Shown here piece by piece: positions 56,924-64,000 of a DNA stretch of 64,000 nt. Position numbers and translations under genes: made by a program. The notes beneath the pieces are model-generated. The model did no database searches, was not told where the DNA came from, and saw only the letters and a program-made list of their open reading frames with translations. Source of the DNA: Chloranthus sessilifolius (taxonomy: Eukaryota > Streptophyta > Magnoliopsida > Chloranthales > Chloranthaceae); the NCBI GenBank assembly GCA_021018995.1, contig CM037596.1:87799184-87863183 (forward strand), given 5' to 3'. The first letter of the stretch is position 1; each line of letters starts with the position of its first letter.

Positions 56924-58600
56924 ATGTTCACCATGAGCATGAGCGAGATTGTCGATGCCCTTAGGGACACCAAAGCTCAAATGTGTGCAATTAATAATGG
57001 AAGCCGCTACACCAAATTCTTAACAAAGTCTCAAAAGTCGTGATGAGACTAGCGTTAGGGGATACCCTCATCATCGTGAACCCGAGTACGATCCTGCTGA
57101 TAGGTTTCTAAAATCTATTCGGAATGAAGTCCCAAATTTTGATATGACGAATCCTAAAACCTTCGTGAGGTGGTTGTCTAGTATGGAAGAGTATTTTGAT
57201 TGGTATGGCGTACCGAATGAGTACAAAGTTAGGTTAGTAAAAACAAAGTTGGAGGGTAGTGCCAAAACCTATTGGACTAATGTTGAGCTTCTATACGAGT
57301 TAGTTGATCGTAAGCCCATCACAAGATGGGAAGACATGAGGGAGCGACTTATCGAGAATTATGTTCCTTCCACGCACCGTCACATCCTACAGCGTCTGAA
57401 AACTAAGACAGATAGGTGTCCTGATTGCCTTAAGTGTCAAGGGTTCGGACACTTTGCTTACCAATGTTACATTAAACTTCTCACTCCGAATTTATTAACT
57501 GAAAGCGAAAGTTCTAAGGAGCCGAAAAATATGAAAGTAGAAGAGGAAGTGTATGACCCTAGAACTATGATGAGTTAAGAGGAGATAGAAGAAGTTGAAA
57601 GAAGTCTAGTTTGTGTTAAAGAGGCTTCTATCACCCTTGTGAGTAGTGATGTGGAGTCACCGACACACGATTCGACCGAGTCACCTATGCACAATCTAAT
57701 AGTGTTCGTAGAGTCAGCTGTGCACAAGTCCCTAGTTTTGGTTGACATGAGTATGCACGAGTTACTCGAGTCGAGTGCACCTGAGCCATTAGTATCACTT
57801 GATTCAAACACACATGAGTCGGTTACATGTGAGTCGTTAGCGTCGCATGCACATGAGAGTATCGAGTCCATAGACACGCATACACATCATAGTCTCGAGT
57901 TGCACACCGCTATACATTCCGAGTCTTATTGTGAGTCAACTTTTGAGTCACATTCCGCCTTGCATACCAAAATTAAACAAAAAATTAATTCAACCAACAA
58001 TCAATACAAGTTATCTGCGGATGCTCACGGGCGTTTTAAAGAATATCACATGGGTGATCAAGTAATAATCCTGATTAGGCATGCACGGTTCCCATCAGGA
58101 TTCGCCTTGAAGCTTCAATCCAGAGGTGCTGGACCTTTTAGAATTTTGGCAAGGAGTGGTCCTAATGCATACGTGCTTGAGCTTCTTCCAGGTACGGGGG
58201 TTAGTTCAACATTCAATGTGGAGGACCTAGTAGCTTACTTGGGTTCAACCCCACCTCCTGAAATTCCTTTCCGGCCATCCCATAGCCCCAATCCCCTCCC
58301 AATTTTACAGTCAATATCCCTTCCCTTCCCTAGCAGGCAGAGAAGAAAGGTAATTGAGAAAATTTTAGATGATCTTGTAGCATTCACCTGCGGCAGAGTG
58401 ATACTGGTTTATGAGGTGCAAAGTGTTAGTAAGTCGACTATAGAGGGTGCATGGGCCAATCATGAGAGAGTTCGTCGTTGGAGTTCCTATATTCCCGACC
58501 GATATCGCGAGTACACTTCATCGAGGATGAATTCCTTCGGGTCTAGGAGAGTTGATGAGCAGCTTCAAAAATATTTGGTAAAGTGAGTTGGCGAGCCGTG
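56924..58600 (+). pseudogene. E5 Gag fused to integrase tail and degenerate chromodomain
   Basis: ATG at 56924 (MFTMSMSEIVDALRDT). After early stops, Gag reads on from 57144: TFVRWLSSMEEYFDWYG, TRWEDMRERLIENYVPSTHR, zinc knuckle CLKCQGFGHFAYQC (57427-57468). A single TAA at 57576-57578 interrupts what in E3 is an open EEE stretch. The frame 57639-58586 is open for 315 codons: Ser/Glu/His-rich linker (about 100 residues, HESIESIDTHTHHSLELH), then KINSTNNQYKLSADAHGRFK, the GPY/F module (GAGPFRILARSGPNAYVLEL, 58130-58190), a Pro-rich stretch, and RVDEQLQKYLVK before a stop at 58584-58586. No protease, RT, RNase H or integrase core. Known Gag proteins package RNA; such elements depend on enzymes from relatives like E2. 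Confidence 0.85.
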
Positions 58601-58791
58601 TTATCAGGTTCATCAAGGAGAGGTTTACCGTATGCAAACCGCTACAGTCAACCGAGATGAAGATCATACGTCACTAGGAGCCGAGATTGTTTGAACTATT
58701 TGCAAAGACTTCCACTGATCGGGACCCGATACCCTTGATCAGTACAATAAGCATGTTTCATCGGTGATGAAACATTTTGAGTCGGGGAGAA

Positions 58792-59686
58792 TGACTGGGG
58801 ACGTCAAGATCGAGAGCATTGGAGTTTGGCCGCAACAGAATTTTCAGTTTCAAGGAAAAAAAAAATAGTGAACAGTGTCATGGACGTCCGTGAACAGTGC
58901 CACGGACATCCGTGATGAACAGTGACGGACGTCGGTGATTTTGACCCCTCACTGTCCGTAGGTCACGGACGTCTGTGGGCATCGCGATGGGTATTTTAAT
59001 TTTTGCGAAAATTACATTTCATCTTTTATTGTTATTAGGACTCTTATTTCGAATTAATTATTGGTGGCCTATATAAGGAGGCTTGTAAAGACAATTTAAT
59101 TAGCGAATTAAATATTTTGAATGCATTATTGCTTGAATATTCTTCTTCCCGAGATGGGTTTGGTGTGAGGCTAAGGGAGTGATTCCCATATATCTTCTTG
59201 TTTATATTTTGTCATCTATTTTCTTTGATCTTTCATTATATTTGCTATCTCTCAATCTCTGCTTACTTTTCTAAATCCCAATCTATTGATTTCTCGTTCC
59301 AAAACCCTAAACCCCTTTCTAGAACCTTAAATCACGCAGAACCCAAAGCCTTTTCTAAACCATAAACCTAAACCAAGCCATAAGCCTATTACAAAACCAA
59401 TTCCGCAACCCTAGTTCGAACCCGTGAATCTATATCGGATCGAAGACGAACACCCAAGTCTGGCAAAGCTAGAGCTCTATCTCTAGGCCCGATCCCACCT
59501 CAAATCTAACGGTACTTGCGCATCGGACTGGACCCTAGCCGGATCTCCCATTATCTACTTATTTGAATTCTCATAACCTAAAAGTATCGTGATAATTTTG
59601 CGATTAAACTTGAATTAATTTATTTAATTTTGGCAAAATTGCATTAAATCATTAATCACGCATTTTAGGGCTACCGTCCCGCGTCA
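58792..59686 (+). repeat. E5 3' LTR (895 bp)
   Basis: TGACTGGGGACGTCAAG ... CCCGCGTCA. It carries ACGGACGTCCGT-type palindromes (58880-58980), like E1/E2 and unlike E3, and a TATA-like CCTATATAAGG near 59070. Confidence 0.9.
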
Positions 59687-60083
59687 AAACTTGGCCACTT
59701 GGAAGAGCAAGAGACGACATCATGTAGATAATTCAAGTGTCGAAGTAGAGTAGAAAGCCATATCTGAAGGTGCCACAGAGGGAATGTTGTTAAGGTTCAT
59801 CATGAATGATCTTGGAACACAAGTCAAACTCCCAATGACTTTGTATGGGGATAATGAAGTTGCACTACACATTGCCGAGAATCCTCATTTCATAAGAGAC
59901 ACATAGAGGGGGAGTGTCACTTTATAAAAGAAAAGCCTGAATCACATTAATTTTGCACACTATTTATTGGTTCTGAAGATCAGTTGGCTAACATCCTCAA
60001 AAAAGTCATTGGAAAAGTCAGGTTGAAGGACATTAATGCCAAGTTGGGCATGATTGACATCAATGCACCAACTTGAGGGGGAG
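59687..60083 (+). pseudogene. E4 copia RNase H C-terminus and polypurine tract
   Basis: NLATWKSKRRHHVDNSSVEVE (59688-59750), AISEGATEGMLLRFIMNDLG, LPMTLYGDNEVALHIAENP (59830-59885), ECHFIKEKPES, EDQLANIL (59977-60000), GMIDINAPT and stop at 60074-60076. The tract CTTGAGGGGGAG follows. Frameshifted near 59890. Confidence 0.85.
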
Positions 60084-60400
60084 TGAGAATATGTGTTGAA
60101 CTCCTATTGGTGTATACATAGATGCATGTGGTGTGTGCTTAATAGTTCAATTATGTGTTTCTTACTTTGGGTGTCTCGATATAAGTGAGATGATAGTGGT
60201 ATTCAGGGAGAGACTGTTATACTATGCATTGATGATAAGGATAATTATATTGACAGTCATAGTGGTGGGGGCAGTTATTATTGTACACAAGATGCTAACT
60301 TTGGTTCTGGGTTGTAGTTATATTACTGAATCATGGATAGAAAAGGTAGAAGTGGAGCTGAAGCTGATGGTAAAAGTGAGGCAATTCTAGAACAGGTGCC
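60084..60400 (+). repeat. E4 3' LTR, end uncertain
   Basis: Starts after the polypurine tract (TGAGAATATGTG). Shares ATTGGTGT.TA.AT and GGGTGT...GTGAGATGATAGT-like blocks with 54159-54380, but is too diverged to fix its end. Confidence 0.45.
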
Positions 60401-60810
60401 AATGGTGATGTTAATGGTCCTCCGACAGACCATGATAAGCACTCATAGTAACTTTGGTAATTTTCAGTACTTCAATAATCAAGGTCGCGGAGGCTAGGGA
60501 TACGGACAAAGGCATATATGGGCACCACAATCGAAATGTGATGATGATGATGAGAAGCCTCCTCAGCCTCAGGATTCTATGTGACTTGTAGGCATGAATT
60601 AAAACTTTAAGAATAGACGTTAGATATATACTTCGTTGGTTCGAAATTGTTAGTGTGTGTTGCTAGTGTGAATTGTTGTTATTTTAGTTTATTATGTGGA
60701 TATCGATAGTTATTAAACTTATTACACTTGAAGAGTTGTGTTATAATGTAGGAGTAACTAACTATAGATTGGTGTTTTCCATGTCATCTTGTTTCAATTT
60801 TAATAGAATA
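60401..60810. other. Unassigned; possible short coding relic
   Basis: A plus-strand stretch 60450-60582 reads NFGNFQYFNNQGRGG, stop, GYGQRHIWAPQSKCDDDDEK in one frame, with composition unlike the surrounding AT-rich DNA. Family not recognised. Confidence 0.3.
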
Positions 60811-60816
60811 TGAGAA

Positions 60817-60876
60817 ATTTGGTTGATAGAAATATGACCCATAAATATTTGGTTGATAGAAATATGACCCATAAAT
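60817..60876. repeat. 30-bp direct tandem duplication
   Basis: ATTTGGTTGATAGAAATATG plus ten more bases, present twice without a gap (60817-60846 and 60847-60876), identical by eye. Confidence 0.93.
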
Positions 60877-63800
60877 ATTTATATTTGAATAGCCACCGAT
60901 GTGATAAGATAGATATTTTATTATATATATATAAGTTTTTATTTTGTTTTGATAATAGGGTATCTGGCCTCTTAGAGCACCCAAATAAGTCCCCAGTTAC
61001 GTGCAAAACCCGCATATCTATATATACATATATCTATACTATGTTTGACTTTTCCTGATGGTATTCTAATTCTTTCAATTTTAAAACAATTTATGTTAGA
61101 ATTAAATGTATTAGGAAAATTATTGTTGTGGATACATCTAACCAACATAGGAGATGCCTCAAACGCAGAGCACGAAAATAGGGTTTGATGCTGAGATTTG
61201 ACCCTTGTTCCAAATTTAGCTTCCTAACTCCTTCACTAAAACAAAATTTTTTGATTGGTTTATATCTAAACTCACTTAAAACAAAGGTAGATAGATCTAA
61301 AAGTTTTGGGGTTTTAACCGAAAACCTGACTTGGCGACCCCCCCCCCCTCGGCTCTCACAATCACACCAAGTTGTATGGGCATTCATCGTTCATCGATGA
61401 CAACAATGGTTATAACCATCAAAAGCAAGGAAGAACAAAGCCCCAACACAACATTAAGAAAAAATATCTAATTCATACTTCGATTGCAAGCATTTCAATA
61501 TAGAGATACAAGAAAGTGAAGTTGGTTATAACTTATAAGAAAGTATAAAGAGATGTTCAAGTGATAGGCAGCATGGAGATCAATGCATTCATCAAGCATA
61601 GGGCAAAGGATCTCATTCTAGTCCAATGGGCTTGAATCTCATTTCTTGAAAAAGGTTTCTAAAAAGAAAAGAAATAAAGTGGCTATGTTCAAAGTCAAAA
61701 TAGGAGGGTCGGAACTTAACATAGACAAATAGAGTGGAAGATAAAGAAAACTGCCTAGGTGGAAAAATATTAATATGAAGTAGTGATTGCCATGACCCAA
61801 TGAATAAGTGACATATATATATCGATTGGACATCGAAATCCATCCTTAGAAGTTCTCTTATGACAACATCTATGTAAGTTGAACAAATCTTCCTACAAGA
61901 TCTCCAAATTGAGCAACACTATATAATTGGTTATCATATTTATATGTGATTTTGTATGAAAGTGCTTATTCATGTTAGCATGAATAAGCACGCTTTGTTG
62001 TCAAAAGCTACACCTAGGCCCCCGCTTTGCCGCCTAGGCCCCACTTAGGGAGGGTGACTGCCTAGGCATCTCCCGTTTACGCTTGATCTGTCATGGGTCT
62101 CATACGGAGACATGTTAGACTTTAGAGGTCATCTAGGTGAGCCTACTAAGGGCCCCTAAAAGATTACAAGTGAGATGATAACAATGCAATCAAGTTTATA
62201 CATTGTTCATTGTTTTATATAATCATACCCATACATTGCAATTGAGACCCAACTTCAAATAACATGAGCATCACCACTTAAGGATCAATCCCTAAATAAC
62301 CCAAATTTTCCAATCTTTTATAGACTACATAGAATGAAATTTTAGATCAAGACATTAACTTTAGATTCATATGCCTATAATCCATATTATAAAGCTATTA
62401 CGCTTTCAAAACCAATAATCTACATATTATTTTGTTTGTTTAATTTCTTAATTGCTGCTTGCTAGTTGCGAGTTGTTATTTTACATTTTCAAACTACAAT
62501 TTACATGATGAGTCATACTTAATGAGAACATAATCGCATTTTATCATTATTTATTATCCTCACATATTTGTCATCTCTTATAGCTTCTCTATAGATTACT
62601 ATAATAGGTAAAAATATTGCTGTCGAAATCTTATGATCCCCGATCCGCATCTTACAATTCATATTGGATCGGGACCTTTCCGATCCGATCCTAGGACAGG
62701 ATCGGAAATGCCCCGAATTGTACGATCCCAAGATCCGGATCTTACGATTCGATACAATCCCCCAATCCCATCTGGATTGTAAATTTTCGAAATTCTTTCA
62801 TTTTCTTTTTATTTTTGAATAAAAGTAACTTATAAAAGTTAGTTTATGATCAAAGGGAGCTTTTAAAACCTATTAGGCCCACTATCTCTTATTTTGTTAA
62901 TAATATTTAAGGGTTTTGTCTTCCTCTTCCCAAAAAAAGTAAAAACCCAATTCATTAATTTCCAAATATCTTCTTCATATGAACTAGGAGTTCAATGTCG
63001 TTTGTTCCAAAAGGTTTTTTTGTTGAGTAACTCGAAATAATATGAAGCTTTCTAGCTTTGGTGGTGGCTCTTGAAAAAATACTGATTTTCAAACAACTTC
63101 TTAATTAAAGTAAAAGGGTTTTTCTTTATTTGTTCTTTTAGGGATTCTCTAATGCCTATCACTTATTTTGAGTTCTCGACAACTAAGACTATGCCCCTTC
63201 GACGTGTAAGTCAAAGTAAGGATAAGATTAGTAAGCAAGAAAATCTCATGTGGGAGCATTATACTAGAATATACGAGCAATAAGAATGAGTTTGAGTTGA
63301 AATTTGAATTTTGAACATTGAAGTGTTCTAATATACAATTATACATCTTTATTTTGGGTTAGATACTTCCAATGTTTGATTACATGTAGTCGTGTATGGT
63401 ACATATGATATTGTATTTACTTATTTTGGATTAATTTTATCATATTGCAATGTTTTAGATTTATTATATATTTTTTCCCGTTAAAAAACAAATCTTATTG
63501 GATTTTACGATTAAACGATCCGATCAACAAAAACAAAATCGATCCAACCATACGATCCTCATCTCCTAGGCTCCGCCTATGCCCCTATCACCTGGCGAAT
63601 TTAAGAACTATGTAGACACAGGTATACAAATTACTTTGTTTATATTATTCTGAATTCCATTTAATGGCTGATCATTTGTTATTTAAAATTTCATCACAAT
63701 CATTGCTTCAGCCATCTATTTGAGGATTATTTAATGTGTGTTTGGTACAGCTCTATATTTTCATTGTACAGAAATGTTAAACTTAAATATTAGTTATTTA

Positions 63801-64000
63801 ATAATTTAACATTGCTGAATGGACGTGTGAGCATATCTTTTTGAAGGTCGCAACACTAAAATACCATCCGTGCATCTCAAAAAGAGATAGTGTTTGTGTC
63901 ATTGTTTAACAGGGTAAGTGGGTCACCCATCCCTAATTGATGCATTAATAATATTGAAGAAGTAAGAAACAGGTTTAATAATCTAAAAATGATGAAACTT
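60877..64000. other. AT-rich sequence without recognised genes
   Basis: No TPS exon or retroelement domain was seen. It holds a C12 run (61338-61349), a CCTAGGC-rich patch (62010-62070) and a GGATCGGG/CGATCC-rich patch (62636-62768) that resemble the insides of small hAT-like elements, but ends were not found. Presumed intron or upstream DNA of the TPS gene. Confidence 0.4.

Larger units (their letters stand above)
56584..59686 (+). mobile_element. E5: non-autonomous chromovirus derivative inserted in E4
   Basis: Truncated 5' LTR (56584-56750), primer site (56755-56766, TAATATCAGAGC), Gag/integrase-tail frame, 3' LTR (58792-59686). E4 coding resumes directly after it. A deletion at the left junction removed most of the 5' LTR and about 75 bases of E4; the break is at a shared ACGG. 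Same internal structure as E3. Confidence 0.87.
54159..60400 (+). mobile_element. E4: Ty1/copia element split by E5
   Basis: 5' LTR 54159-54380, primer site, copia coding to 56583, E5 insertion, coding resumes at 59687 and reaches the polypurine tract at 60072-60083; a 3' LTR begins at about 60084. About 25 codons of RNase H are lost at the left junction with E5. Confidence 0.78.

Noticed and set aside
61338..61349. C12 homopolymer as a functional element
   Set aside because: A simple run with no associated structure.

Overview
This is nuclear DNA of a land plant, almost certainly a seed plant with a large, repeat-rich genome. The evidence is two intact spliced exons of a plant-type trehalose-6-phosphate synthase (TPS) on the minus strand, embedded in a dense nest of Ty1/copia and Ty3/gypsy (chromovirus) LTR retrotransposons, LINEs, hAT-type MITEs and microsatellites. 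No bacterial gene, rRNA or functional tRNA was recognised. Nearly all other open frames are broken retroelement pieces or chance frames.

Host gene. Exon A (39790-39890, minus) and exon B (7563-7750, minus) encode adjacent, in-phase parts of the GT20 catalytic domain, with GT-AG borders. They are separated by about 32 kb, so 7751-39789 reads as one giant intron. If no small exon was missed, 1-7562 and 39891-64000 are flanking introns of the same gene.

Layout, left to right. 1-3897: 3' part of a decayed copia element (E0) with its 3' LTR. 3908-4320: a second copia scar (RNase H tail, LTR, primer site). 4858-6815: (CCA)n tracts around a roughly 1 kb nested inverted repeat with a (TC)n microsatellite. 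7563-7750: TPS exon B. 8297-9290: LINE remnant. 9875-14862: copia element E8 with both LTRs and a hAT MITE inside. 14904-15787: another copia scar. 15788-25465: a Tekay/Del-like gypsy remnant (E9) carrying chromovirus E1 (15838-22390, target duplication ATAAG) and solo LTR E10 (24119-25042, duplication CAGAG). 26552-35487: non-autonomous chromovirus derivative E3, whose 5' LTR is split by chromovirus E2 on the minus strand (26744-32850, duplication CTATC). 35488-36903: Tekay-like LTR remnant. 37264-39460: minus-strand LINE containing a second hAT MITE (37440-37636). 39790-39890: TPS exon A. 40721-52740: minus-strand copia E6, its 3' LTR split by E7 (40844-45327, a 4.5 kb LTR-like unit carrying two tandem arrays, duplication CAAAT) and by a 2.3 kb solo LTR (45473-47791, duplication TACCT), its interior hit by head-to-head Tekay-like LTRs (49587-51946). 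53038-60400: two further copia units; the second (E4) is split by non-autonomous chromovirus E5 (56584-59686). 60400-64000: mostly unassigned AT-rich sequence.

How the parts relate. E1, E2, E3, E5, E7 and E10 share LTR ends (TGACGGGGA... to ...CGCGTCA) and, where visible, an initiator-Met tRNA primer site, so they form one chromovirus clan. E1 and E2 encode Gag-Pol with a C-terminal chromodomain. E3 and E5 keep Gag fused to the end of integrase and a chromodomain-like tail but have lost protease, reverse transcriptase, RNase H and the integrase core. The LTRs fall into types differing in a short-palindrome array at the same place upstream of the TATA box. The most notable points are the giant TPS intron, the shifted LTR start between E1 and E2, the Gag/integrase-tail non-autonomous family, interchangeable palindromic LTR modules, and the palindromic minisatellite in E7. 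All coordinates and similarities were read by eye; no alignment or database search was run.
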